From an uncultured beta proteobacterium (lineage in GTDB: Bacteria > Pseudomonadota > Gammaproteobacteria > Burkholderiales > Burkholderiaceae_C): a DNA stretch of 39,974 nucleotides. The notes beneath the pieces are model-generated. The model was not told the DNA's origin, searched no databases, and saw only the letters and a program-made list of their open reading frames with translations. A program made the translations under genes and the position numbers. The stretch spans positions 1-39,974 of the forward strand of contig CAJBMJ010000547.1 of assembly GCA_903954045.1 (NCBI GenBank), in the 5' to 3' direction. Every line of letters starts with the position of its first letter. The first letter of the stretch is position 1. Below are positions 1 to 6,910 of this stretch, one piece after another.

Positions 1-374
1 ACAAGCTGGCGGCTCAGACCGATTTCCTCTTCCGATTCACGCAAGGCTGTATCAGACTCGTCGTTGTCACCCGGATCTGCTTTGCCGCCCGGAAAGGCTA
101 TTTGTCCGGAGTGGCTAGAGAGGTGCGCCGTGCGCTGCGTCAGGAGCACCATCAGCTGCTCTCTCATGATGATGGGAACCAGTACCGATGCAGACACCGG
201 CAGACGATCAGAGAAGCGAGGCTCCCCCCGTATCTCGGGCGACCAAGCAGGAGGACTCCGGAAACGCGCGCGAAGCGCTTCAGGCAACAATCGCGACCGT
301 GCAACGGAAGGCAAATGAGAGTCCACCCGGGTGACTGGCACCTGCAAAGGGTCAAACTTGGGGTAGGAGGACAC
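1..374 (-). CDS. NUDIX hydrolase, CoA-pyrophosphatase type (partial, 3' end outside window)
   Basis: This reading frame is not in the ORF track because it has no stop in the window and probably starts with GTG. Read on the minus strand it gives VLLTQRTAHL, HSGQIAFPGGKADPGD and then ALRESEEEIGL. That is the UPF0035-type signature (LLTxR...HxGQxxFPGG) running into a NUDIX box with the RExxEE metal-binding helix. Family members hydrolyse coenzyme A or related nucleotide diphosphates to 3'-phosphoadenosine phosphate and phosphopantetheine products. I chose GTG at 374 because it is the last plausible start before the upstream terminator; an in-frame TTG lies two codons earlier, and neither has a clear ribosome site. 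It follows the rplS terminator on the same strand, so it may be transcribed weakly by read-through. Family is certain, exact substrate inferred. Confidence 0.85.
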   Translation of the reverse strand, partial: MSSYPKFDPLQVPVTRVDSHLPSVARSRLLPEALRARFRSPPAWSPEIRGEPRFSDRLPVSASVLVPIIMREQLMVLLTQRTAHLSSHSGQIAFPGGKADPGDNDESDTALRESEEEIGLSRQL

Positions 375-383
375 GTTCAAAAA

Positions 384-417
384 TCAAAAAGCCGCCACAG
401 TAGGTACTGGGCGGCTT
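384..417 (-). terminator. Rho-independent terminator of the rpsP-rplS operon
   Basis: On the minus strand, stem arms AAGCCGCC and GGCGGCTT enclose a second pairing CAGTA/TACTG and are followed by a T-rich run. It begins about 20 bp after the rplS stop codon, as expected for the end of the ribosomal protein operon. Confidence 0.85.
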
Positions 418-436
418 GTTTAGACAAGACGGCGAG

Positions 437-808
437 TTACGCAGCTGTCTTTTTGGCTGGCAGCTTTTCCTTGATACGGGCAGACTTGCCGCTACGGTCA
501 CGCAGGTAGTACAGCTTGGCGCGGCGCACATCACCGCGGCGCTTGACTTCGATACTGGCGATCAGGGGGCTGTATGTTTGGAACGTACGTTCCACGCCTT
601 CGCCGCTGGAAATTTTGCGAACAATAAAGCCGCTGTTGAGGCCACGATTGCGCTTGGCAATCACAACACCTTCATAAGCCTGAACGCGCTTGCGGTTTCC
701 CTCAACCACATTGACGCTCACAACAACGGTATCGCCGGGAGCAAAGTCAGGAATAGTCTTCCCGAGGCGAGCAATTTCTTCTTGCTCAAGAGCTTGGATA
801 ATGTTCAT
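437..808 (-). CDS. rplS: 50S ribosomal protein L19
   Basis: Ribosomal protein L19 sits at the 30S-50S interface. The protein from the internal methionine ([15 protein letters not shown]) is 123 aa, the usual L19 size, and contains the family core [33 protein letters not shown] and [21 protein letters not shown]. The ORF track starts at 859 and adds 17 residues not typical of L19; I prefer 808, which has a weak purine-rich stretch (GAAAGAAA) just upstream. It is the last gene of the rpsP-rimM-trmD-rplS operon and is followed by a strong terminator. Confidence 0.95.
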   Translation of the reverse strand: MNIIQALEQEEIARLGKTIPDFAPGDTVVVSVNVVEGNRKRVQAYEGVVIAKRNRGLNSGFIVRKISSGEGVERTFQTYSPLIASIEVKRRGDVRRAKLYYLRDRSGKSARIKEKLPAKKTAA

Positions 809-946
809 GGTTTCTTTCGTGATCTTGGTCGCGCCAGCATCAACATTGACGCTAGCCACTCTTAATGCTAAAGAGCAACTCGGCCGAGCAGAGGATCGGT
901 TAGCCCGCCATTATAGCAGTCTGAACTCTGCTTAGTGAAACGGCAT

Positions 947-1651
947 TTAGTCCGCCAATTTTGCGGCCGCCAGAATGTCGGGACGATGCTGTTCTGTGAG
1001 TCGTAATCGTTGCTCATGGCGCCACCGCTCAATATGCTCATGGTGTCCGGACATTAAAACCTCCGGAACGCTCTGCCCCTGCCATGACTCTGGACGTGTG
1101 TAGTGGGGGCAATCGAGCAACCCACCCAGGGCAGGATTAAAGCTGTCCTGCTGATGACTTTCATGATCAGTCAAAACACCAGGTTGCAGCCTTGCCAGGG
1201 AGTCAAGCAACACCATTGCAGCCAACTCACCGCCAGAAAGCACAAAGTCACCCACGCTGATTTGCTGGTTCACATAGGCGTCAATGAAACGCTGATCCAC
1301 TCCCTCATAGCGCCCGCAGATCAGGATTGCACCGTCACTCATTGCCCAGTTTTGCACCGCCTGGTGGTTCAAACGCTCGCCGATGGGGGAAAAAAGAACA
1401 ACCGGCGCATTGTCCTGGCGTTGACTACGGACACACTCAACGGCTTGCGCCAATGGCTCGGCCAGCATGACCATACCGGGACCACCCCCAAAGGGCCGGT
1501 CGTCAACTCTGCGGTAATTGCCGACTGCAAAATCACGCGGATTGGTAAACCGAACGTCAACCTGGGCTGACTCAAAAGCACGCCGGGTGATGCCTACCTT
1601 CAAAAAAGGATCGAACAATTCCGGAAACAGGGTGACGATGTCAAAGCGCAT
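947..1651 (-). CDS. trmD: tRNA (guanine-N1)-methyltransferase
   Basis: TrmD methylates G37 of tRNAs reading CNN codons and so prevents +1 frameshifting. The protein from MRFDIVTLFPELF is 234 aa, the usual size. Visible motifs are DDRPFGGGPGMVM, CGRYEGVDQRF and VGDFVLSGGELAA, which belong to the SPOUT-type trefoil knot binding S-adenosylmethionine. The track start at 1723 adds 24 residues that overlap the end of rimM and look unlike TrmD; ATG 1651 lies 10 bp after the rimM stop, which suggests translational coupling. GAGG lies directly against the start, closer than a usual ribosome site. Confidence 0.95.
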   Translation of the reverse strand: MRFDIVTLFPELFDPFLKVGITRRAFESAQVDVRFTNPRDFAVGNYRRVDDRPFGGGPGMVMLAEPLAQAVECVRSQRQDNAPVVLFSPIGERLNHQAVQNWAMSDGAILICGRYEGVDQRFIDAYVNQQISVGDFVLSGGELAAMVLLDSLARLQPGVLTDHESHQQDSFNPALGGLLDCPHYTRPESWQGQSVPEVLMSGHHEHIERWRHEQRLRLTEQHRPDILAAAKLAD

Positions 1652-1661
1652 CCTCAGAAGC

Positions 1662-2264
1662 TCAGTAATCGCTCTGCCAGTCCACAACAATCTGGCGCTT
1701 GACCAGATCCACATCATCCACATACGCTGAAACGAAGGGGATCATCCGTTCCAGCAACTTGCCGTCCTGAAGGTAATCAAGAACCAGAACGGTTTGTGGG
1801 CCGGTGGACAGCAACTCCCGCACCGAGCCCATCAATTCCTGCTGGCGATTAAATACCTCCAGCCCGATCAGATCGACCCAGTAATACTCATCTTTTTCAG
1901 CAGTCGGAAAGCTGGAGCGAGAAACAAAAATACGTGCGCCACGGAGACTCTCCGCAGCATTTCGATCATCCACGCCCTGGGCCGACGCCACAACGGTATC
2001 CGAATGGTCCTTTGCCTCTTTAATGGCAAGCTTCGCCGTGCCAGAAAAAGTAGGAATGCCTTTTTCAGTTGGCAGGAGATACCAACGCTTGGACGAAAAA
2101 AGCGCCTCAGGATGGGCGCTAAAGGACAGAACTTTGAACCATCCCTTGATGCCCCAAGCGTCTGCCACTCTGCCCACCTCTACCGCATCTAGCGGCATTT
2201 CGGCAGACTCAAGTCCAGGCAACATGGCTCGTGGGCTAGTTTGGTCGGGGCGAGCCACGCTCAC
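1662..2264 (-). CDS. rimM: Ribosome maturation factor RimM
   Basis: RimM binds S19 and helps maturation of the 30S head. The protein shows the N-terminal VGRVADAWGIKGWFKV motif typical of RimM and, in the second half, the PRC-barrel region (YYWVDLIGLEVFN). The start is uncertain: GTG at 2264 lies 9 bp after the rpsP stop, another in-frame GTG is two codons further in, and an ATG occurs at residue 14. The first 25 residues are not conserved in the family as I know it, so the N-terminus could be shorter. It lies in the rpsP operon between rpsP and trmD. Confidence 0.93.
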   Translation of the reverse strand: MSVARPDQTSPRAMLPGLESAEMPLDAVEVGRVADAWGIKGWFKVLSFSAHPEALFSSKRWYLLPTEKGIPTFSGTAKLAIKEAKDHSDTVVASAQGVDDRNAAESLRGARIFVSRSSFPTAEKDEYYWVDLIGLEVFNRQQELMGSVRELLSTGPQTVLVLDYLQDGKLLERMIPFVSAYVDDVDLVKRQIVVDWQSDY

Positions 2265-2273
2265 CCTGAACCA

Positions 2274-2525
2274 TCAGGCTGCTTTTTTGGCAGCCTGGTT
2301 GATCAAACGCTCAACCGTGGGCGAAGCTTGGGCGCCAACACCTTGCCAGTAGGTCAGGCGGTCTTGCGCAATGCGGATGCTTTCCTCATTGGCTTTGGCA
2401 ATGGGGTTGTAAAAACCGATGCGCTCGATGAAGCGGCCATCACGACGGGTGCGCTTGTCGGCGACCACGATGTTGAAGAACGGGCGAGCTTTTGCACCGC
2501 CACGGGCGAGTCGAATAACGACCAT
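2274..2525 (-). CDS. rpsP: 30S ribosomal protein S16
   Basis: S16 is a small-subunit assembly protein. The 83-aa product has the family start [23 protein letters not shown] and the [15 protein letters not shown] segment. It is the first gene of the four-gene operon and is preceded by an approximately 95-nt leader and a near-consensus sigma-70 promoter on the same strand. Confidence 0.97.
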   Translation of the reverse strand: MVVIRLARGGAKARPFFNIVVADKRTRRDGRFIERIGFYNPIAKANEESIRIAQDRLTYWQGVGAQASPTVERLINQAAKKAA

Positions 2526-2624
2526 AATTTATCCTTTGGGTGACTGAAGTTTCTTTCAGCCATTGAATTCAGAGTTGAGACACGCAACTGACCACCCGGC
2601 CAGTGACACTCGAAATAGCCTTCA

Positions 2625-2653
2625 ATTATAACGTTTTCCTGCACCATGATCAA
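2625..2653 (-). promoter_or_regulatory. Sigma-70-like promoter of the rpsP operon
   Basis: On the minus strand TTGATC and TATAAT are separated by exactly 17 bp. The -35 box overlaps the start codon region of the divergent acetyltransferase gene. Plus-strand elements GTGACA and TATAAC (18 bp apart) could serve the opposite gene, so the two promoters would overlap. Confidence 0.6.
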
Positions 2654-3167
2654 AATTCGACCCAGTCTCGATACCGACGTCCCTGCCATTGCGGCCATCT
2701 ATGCCCATCATGTTCTCAACGGGACCGGCACCTTCGAAATCACACCTGCCTCAAATGAAGACATGCAAGCACGGCGTAGTGATGTGTTGGCAAAAAATCT
2801 TCCCTTTTTGGTACTGGAGGATTCCACCGGAATTGCGGGGTTTGCTTATTGCAACTGGTTCAAGCCTCGCCCTGCCTATCGTTTCTCGGCCGAAGATTCC
2901 ATTTACCTGGACAAACGCGTTGCGAGAAAAGGCCTGGGTCGCATCCTATTAATGGAGTTGATGACGCAAGCCGAACGGGCCGGAGTTCGCAAACTCATTG
3001 CGGTTATTGGCGACTCGGCTAATTCTGGCTCCATTGGGGTTCACCGTGCCTGCGGTTTTGCGCACGTGGGAGTGCTGGGCGCGTGCGGCTGGAAGTTCAA
3101 CCGCTGGCTGGACGTGGTTCTCATGGAGTGTGCGTTGGGGCCAGGATCCAGCACTGCTCCAGCCTGA
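2646..3167 (+). CDS. GNAT N-acetyltransferase, phosphinothricin/methionine-derivative type
   Basis: The 173-aa protein opens with IKIRPSLDTDVPAIAAIYAHHV and contains TGTFEITPAS, the region typical of the Pat/YncA-like group that acetylates phosphinothricin, methionine sulfone or similar amino-acid analogues. The acetyl-CoA binding loop is visible as RVARKGLGRILL (R/QxxGxG/A), followed by NSGSIGVHRACGF, the usual motif B region. It is divergent from rpsP with overlapping promoters and convergent with pit, the two stop codons being 1 bp apart. Family assignment is firm; the physiological substrate cannot be read from the sequence. Confidence 0.88.
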   Translation: MIKIRPSLDTDVPAIAAIYAHHVLNGTGTFEITPASNEDMQARRSDVLAKNLPFLVLEDSTGIAGFAYCNWFKPRPAYRFSAEDSIYLDKRVARKGLGRILLMELMTQAERAGVRKLIAVIGDSANSGSIGVHRACGFAHVGVLGACGWKFNRWLDVVLMECALGPGSSTAPA

Positions 3168-3168
3168 T

Positions 3169-4179
3169 TCAAAAAATCTGCAAACTAACCCAATAGGCAA
3201 TGGCTGCAACAAACGCACTGGCAGGGATAGTAAGAACCCAGGCCCAGACGATATTGCCCGCCACGCCCCAGCGCACAGCACTGGCCCTTTGGGTTGATCC
3301 CACTCCCACAATGGCGCCCGTGATGGTATGGGTAGTCGAAACGGGTATGCCCAGCGACGTAGCAAGAAATAAAGTCATGGCTCCACCTGTTTCAGCACAA
3401 AACCCACCCACCGGCTTCAACTTGGTGATGCGCTGCCCCATGGTTTTGACAATGCGCCACCCGCCAAACATGGTTCCTGCGCCAATGGCGATGTAGCAAC
3501 TCACAATAGTCCAGGTTGGCGGAGACTTGTCACTGGCCGCGACGTAGCCTGTAGCGATCAGCATCATCCAGATAATGCCGATGGTTTTTTGCGCATCATT
3601 TCCACCATGCCCCAAGCTGTAGGCACCAGCGGATACCAACTGGAGGCGGCGAAACCATTTGTCCACCCGCGAAGGCCGTGCGCGCCTGCAGATCCAGGCG
3701 ACGAGAACCATCATGACGGATCCCAAAGTAAACCCGAGCAACGGGGAGACAAAGATGAATGCCACCGTCTTCAGAATGCCCGCGGAAACCAGCGCGCCTG
3801 CACCCGCTTTGGCGATCACCGCACCCACGATGCCGCCAATCAATGCATGCGAGGAACTGCTGGGAATACCGTAGTACCAGGTAATGACGTTCCAGGTGAT
3901 GGCTCCCACCAGTGCCCCGAATACCACATGGGTATCGACAACACCCGGCTGAACGATTCCTTTACCCACGGTGGCCGCCACACTGAGATGGAAAATAAAT
4001 ATGGCGATGAAGTTAAAGAACGCCGCGAATAAGACTGCCTGACCGGGCTTGAGAACACCGGTTGAAACCACGGTGGCAATGGAGTTAGCAGCATCATGAA
4101 AACCATTCATGAAGTCAAACAACAAAGCCAGTGCCACCAGCAACATGACTACCCACAGAGCCGCCTGCACGTTTTCCAT
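3169..4179 (-). CDS. pit: Low-affinity inorganic phosphate transporter (PiT family)
   Basis: PiT proteins move inorganic phosphate (often as a metal-phosphate complex) across the inner membrane, driven by protons or sodium. The 336-aa protein has about ten hydrophobic segments and the two inverted family repeats: FDFMNGFHDAANSIATVVST near the N-terminus and GHGGNDAQKTIG in the middle, plus GIPVSTTHTITGAIVG and GIPSSSSHALIGG. It is the second gene of an operon with the DUF47 gene (17-bp gap). That pairing is common, and the DUF47 protein is thought to control Pit. Confidence 0.95.
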   Translation of the reverse strand: MENVQAALWVVMLLVALALLFDFMNGFHDAANSIATVVSTGVLKPGQAVLFAAFFNFIAIFIFHLSVAATVGKGIVQPGVVDTHVVFGALVGAITWNVITWYYGIPSSSSHALIGGIVGAVIAKAGAGALVSAGILKTVAFIFVSPLLGFTLGSVMMVLVAWICRRARPSRVDKWFRRLQLVSAGAYSLGHGGNDAQKTIGIIWMMLIATGYVAASDKSPPTWTIVSCYIAIGAGTMFGGWRIVKTMGQRITKLKPVGGFCAETGGAMTLFLATSLGIPVSTTHTITGAIVGVGSTQRASAVRWGVAGNIVWAWVLTIPASAFVAAIAYWVSLQIF

Positions 4180-4196
4180 ATCGATTGCCTACGGGG

Positions 4197-4844
4197 TCAG
4201 GAGTTTTCGAGGATGATGCCCTCGATCACATTGGCAACGTCTTCGCATTTGTCGGTGATGGTCTCCAGCAACTCATAAATCGCCTTGAGCTTGATCACCT
4301 CACGAACATCGGGCTCTTCGCGAAACAACTTGCTCATGGCCGTGCGCATCACGCGGTCGGCATCCGACTCGAGTCGGTCAATCTCTTCGCAAGTTTTCAA
4401 TGCGGCCTCTGCTGTCGCCTGGTCAGCAATGTGATCCAGTAACTTGACTGCGTCTCGCAATCGTTCACAACACCTCAGGCTGAGGTCCGTCAGTCGGGTG
4501 ATTTCCTCAGTCATGTGGTGAATGTCGTACAGCGCCATCGTTTCTGCCGAGTCCTGAATCAGGTCGGCCACATCGTCCATCGTATTGATCAGCGAGTGAA
4601 TCTGTTCGCGATCAATGGGGGTGATGAAAGTGATGTGAATGGCCTTATTGACATCGTGCGTCACACGGTCCGCTGCGCGCTCCGCGTCATCCACTTCCTG
4701 GTTGTACTTGGCCCTGAGCCCGACATCAGCGTAGTTGGCCACTAGTTTGGAAAAAGCCTGCGCGGCCTCAACAATACGATCCGCGTGTTGATTGAACATC
4801 TCGAAAAAATTGCCTTCGCGGGGCAACAACTTTCCAAACAACAT
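4197..4844 (-). CDS. DUF47/PhoU-like Pit accessory protein
   Basis: The 215-aa, almost entirely helical protein starts MLFGKLLPREGNFFEMFNQHA and carries the PhoU-like helical pattern with acidic metal-binding stretches (DDAERAADRVTHDV, EIDRLESDADRV). DUF47 proteins are encoded directly upstream of pit in many bacteria and are proposed to regulate phosphate uptake, as PhoU does for PstSCAB. A good ribosome site (TAGGAG) precedes the ATG. The upstream region contains a Pho-box-like repeat array. Family and context are clear; the regulatory mechanism is inferred. Confidence 0.92.
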   Translation of the reverse strand: MLFGKLLPREGNFFEMFNQHADRIVEAAQAFSKLVANYADVGLRAKYNQEVDDAERAADRVTHDVNKAIHITFITPIDREQIHSLINTMDDVADLIQDSAETMALYDIHHMTEEITRLTDLSLRCCERLRDAVKLLDHIADQATAEAALKTCEEIDRLESDADRVMRTAMSKLFREEPDVREVIKLKAIYELLETITDKCEDVANVIEGIILENS

Positions 4845-4866
4845 GACGAACTCCTATCGTTTAAAT

Positions 4867-4895
4867 ATGTCAAAAAGGTGACAAATATTTGACTT
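4867..4895 (-). promoter_or_regulatory. Candidate PhoB box upstream of DUF47-pit
   Basis: On the minus strand three 7-mers, AAGTCAA, TTGTCAC and TTGACAT, occur with 4-bp spacers (ATAT, CTTT). This 11-bp periodicity matches the known Pho-box layout of CTGTCAT-like repeats. The box ends about 22 bp before the start codon, which leaves little room for a -10 and a leader, so the site is only a candidate. Confidence 0.4.
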
Positions 4896-5177
4896 GGTGG
4901 AGTTTAACCGCCCCATTGGCCGGGTTATTTCACGGCATCCAACTGTATGAACTGATTGGGGTGAGTTTTGATGTACGACGGCCTGTCAGTAGGATCGTGG
5001 CTGGCGGTGGCATGAACTCGGTAAACAGTGCCTGCTGCTCATCCAGAAATGTTCTACGATTGGAAAGTCCATTGATTCAAAGCTATCGACGCGATACTTG
5101 GCTACAAAAAACCCGAACAGCTATCGCCTCACGATAGAGGCCCCTATCTTCCAGGAGCAAGTCCAAACCAGCCGCCT
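4896..5177. other. Intergenic stretch with small inverted repeats
   Basis: No convincing gene is seen in this stretch; the 82-aa plus-strand ORF resembles nothing I know. Near the end of the minus-strand phosphoesterase, the DNA around 5115-5145 contains TATCG/CGATA and GATAG/CTATC inverted repeats, followed on the minus strand by a short T-run. Together they may be a weak transcription terminator for that gene. Confidence 0.3.
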
Positions 5178-6392
5178 TTAGGGGGCTGTAACGGTGAAGA
5201 ACTCCCACATCCGCGGTGCGGTGGCCGCAGCACCAGGAAAGGTTGTTACACCAAGGCCTTCCAGCGTCAGTCGCAGCATGCTTTGGTGCTGATACTTCGT
5301 TGTCGAGACGTAACCTCTCCTAGAGAAGGCGGGACTAACCAGTGTTGCGACGATGTGATTGTCGTAATTGGTATCGTTTTCATCAAACAAGATGATCAAC
5401 AGGCCATCATCTTTGAAGGGCGTGCTGGTCAATAGCGGCGCAAAGTTTTTCTTCAACCAAGCGTCGGCCGTCCTGAGAGAGCAGTCGTGGGCATCATTAC
5501 ATCCGTTTGGCGTCACAAAAGAATAGTTGGGCAAGGTTCCAGCCGCCATGTCGGTCGCAAACTGCGTGAACGGCACTAGATTCTGTTTGCTTGTAGTGGT
5601 TTCAGTGACGTCGCTCAGGTAGGCTAGTGGCACGTGCCGAACAATGTAGTTGCCAGACCCCACCCCTGTGTAGCCGACTGATGGAAGATTCTCGGCATAA
5701 GCCTTCCACGTCTTGCCATTGGCATTCAACTGCCGAACCACGTTATCCGCTGTCACTGAGAAATTCGAGGGGGTCCGCGAATCATCATCGGTCAATATTT
5801 GCCCAGTTGTCAGCATGAAATAGTTGCCGATTGAAGGGTTTGTGTTGGCGAAATACTTTGATGCCAAGCCATAGCCGGATATCAACGAGTTCAAGTACGG
5901 CATAGCTGTGGTACCGACCACGTCCGCATAGTCGGTGTTCTCCAAAACGACCATGACCACATGCTTAAATGGAGCGGCGACGACTGTTGCCGCGGGGCTG
6001 ATCACGATGCTGAGGTTGGCTGATACCGTCAAAGCTTTGGAATCGCGAACCGTAAACGTTACAGCCGAAGTTCCAGCGATCGTTGGTGTTCCGGCAATGG
6101 CTCCAGTAGATGCCGTGAGCGCAAGACCAGTTGGCAAACTGCCGCTTGACACGCTCCACGTGTACGGCGCGGTGCCGCCTTTGACCTGCAAAGCCGCTTG
6201 GTAAGCACTATTGACGCCCCCACTCGGGAGAGCAGACGTTGTCACTTGAAGCACGGCTGAAGTCACCGTTGTGCTTCCCGGCGTTGTCGCGGTGTCAGCG
6301 CTGCCACCGCCACAGGCCGTCAGCATCAGCATGCTTACGAGCCCAGCCGTCGTGAGAAAGAGCTTTTTCGCCATTGAATCAACAATTTTCAT
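5178..6392 (-). CDS. Lipoprotein with putative Ig domain and phosphoesterase (acid phosphatase/phospholipase C-like) domain
   Basis: The 404-aa protein has a lipoprotein signal peptide with lipobox LTAC at about residues 24-27. A low-complexity Ser/Thr linker follows, then an Ig-like He_PIG-type domain (about 45-135; LPTGLALTASTGAIAGTPT). The C-terminal phosphoesterase domain (about 140-400) shows VVMVVLENTDYADVVG, NTNPSIGNYFMLTTG, YSFVTPNGCNDAHDC and LIILFDENDTNYDNH. This fits the PF04185 family of secreted acid phosphatases and phospholipases C, with Glu, Asn and Asp/His metal ligands. It would act at the outer membrane or in the periplasm, perhaps scavenging phosphate, which fits the nearby pit operon; that link is inference. 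ATG 6392 has a weak GGACGA ribosome site; a second ATG is six codons later. Confidence 0.85.
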   Translation of the reverse strand: MKIVDSMAKKLFLTTAGLVSMLMLTACGGGSADTATTPGSTTVTSAVLQVTTSALPSGGVNSAYQAALQVKGGTAPYTWSVSSGSLPTGLALTASTGAIAGTPTIAGTSAVTFTVRDSKALTVSANLSIVISPAATVVAAPFKHVVMVVLENTDYADVVGTTAMPYLNSLISGYGLASKYFANTNPSIGNYFMLTTGQILTDDDSRTPSNFSVTADNVVRQLNANGKTWKAYAENLPSVGYTGVGSGNYIVRHVPLAYLSDVTETTTSKQNLVPFTQFATDMAAGTLPNYSFVTPNGCNDAHDCSLRTADAWLKKNFAPLLTSTPFKDDGLLIILFDENDTNYDNHIVATLVSPAFSRRGYVSTTKYQHQSMLRLTLEGLGVTTFPGAAATAPRMWEFFTVTAP

Positions 6393-6405
6393 ATTTGTCG
6401 TCCGT

Positions 6406-6760
6406 CTAAATAGTGGAAGTCAAAGTCGACCTGGCTGTCGATAAAAACAAACTTGCTGATCTAACGGATAAGCATTTCAACCACCTCAAGGCCAGTATCG
6501 CACCTTCGATCAGCCCAACCCACGTAAAAACCTTCGCGATTCTCGCTACAGCGTGAATCCACGGTGAGTCACCTCCAATCAGACGCATCCGGACACCACA
6601 CTGCGGGCACAGCGGCGGAAAAACCTCTCTACATGTGAGTGATCAACACCGCCCTCAGGCAATGCGTTCGACCGTTTCAGTGTCACCCACTCGGGCGGGA
6701 GTCACTTTGCGCAGCCGCTCCATAGACAACAGCGATTTTGAATCACTGCGGGCTGGCTTG
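6406..6760 (-). pseudogene. Possible decayed ORF with a zinc-ribbon-like motif (unidentified, perhaps transposase remnant)
   Basis: One minus-strand frame reads through about 350 bp with only two internal stops. It carries ERLRKVTPARVGDTETVERI and, further on, FPPLCPQCGVRMRLIGGDSP. The CPxCGxRMRLI pattern is like the C-terminal zinc-binding segment of some IS91-type transposases, but I cannot prove this by eye. No terminal repeats or other transposase motifs are visible. The rest of the approximately 500-bp gap between the phosphoesterase gene and acnB holds a dispersed palindrome copy and the acnB terminator. Confidence 0.25.
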
Positions 6761-6800
6761 TGAATTCCTCAGGTCTAAGCTGGCGGTCAATTCACTCCTG

Positions 6801-6846
6801 AATTGATAGCTTCTCGTGCACATTCCACGAGGGCTACAGGCCAATT
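6801..6846 (+). repeat. Dispersed imperfect palindrome, copy 1
   Basis: The element begins AATTGATAGCTTCTCGTG and ends CACGAGGGCT...CCAATT. The inner arms CTCGTG/CACGAG pair perfectly and the outer ends AATTG/CAATT pair imperfectly. Related copies, by shared GATAGCT near one end and GCTA..GGCC/GGCT near the other, are at 29181-29226 and 35847-35890. I believe this belongs to a repeat family abundant in Comamonadaceae genomes; that is from memory, not a search. Confidence 0.6.
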
Positions 6847-6886
6847 CTTTAAAAAAGAAAGCCCCGCAGCTCGCGCCACGGGGCTT
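6847..6886 (-). terminator. Rho-independent terminator of acnB
   Basis: On the minus strand AAGCCCCG and CGGGGCTT form an 8-bp stem with a 12-nt loop, followed by TCTTTTTT. It lies about 25 bp after the acnB stop codon. Confidence 0.9.
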
Positions 6887-6910
6887 ATGCCAGAAGTACT
6901 AACTCAGCGC

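Noticed and set aside
4889-5137. 82-aa plus-strand ORF in the gap before the phosphoesterase gene
   Set aside because: No ribosome site or motif, and it overlaps the candidate Pho box and promoter region of the opposite operon.
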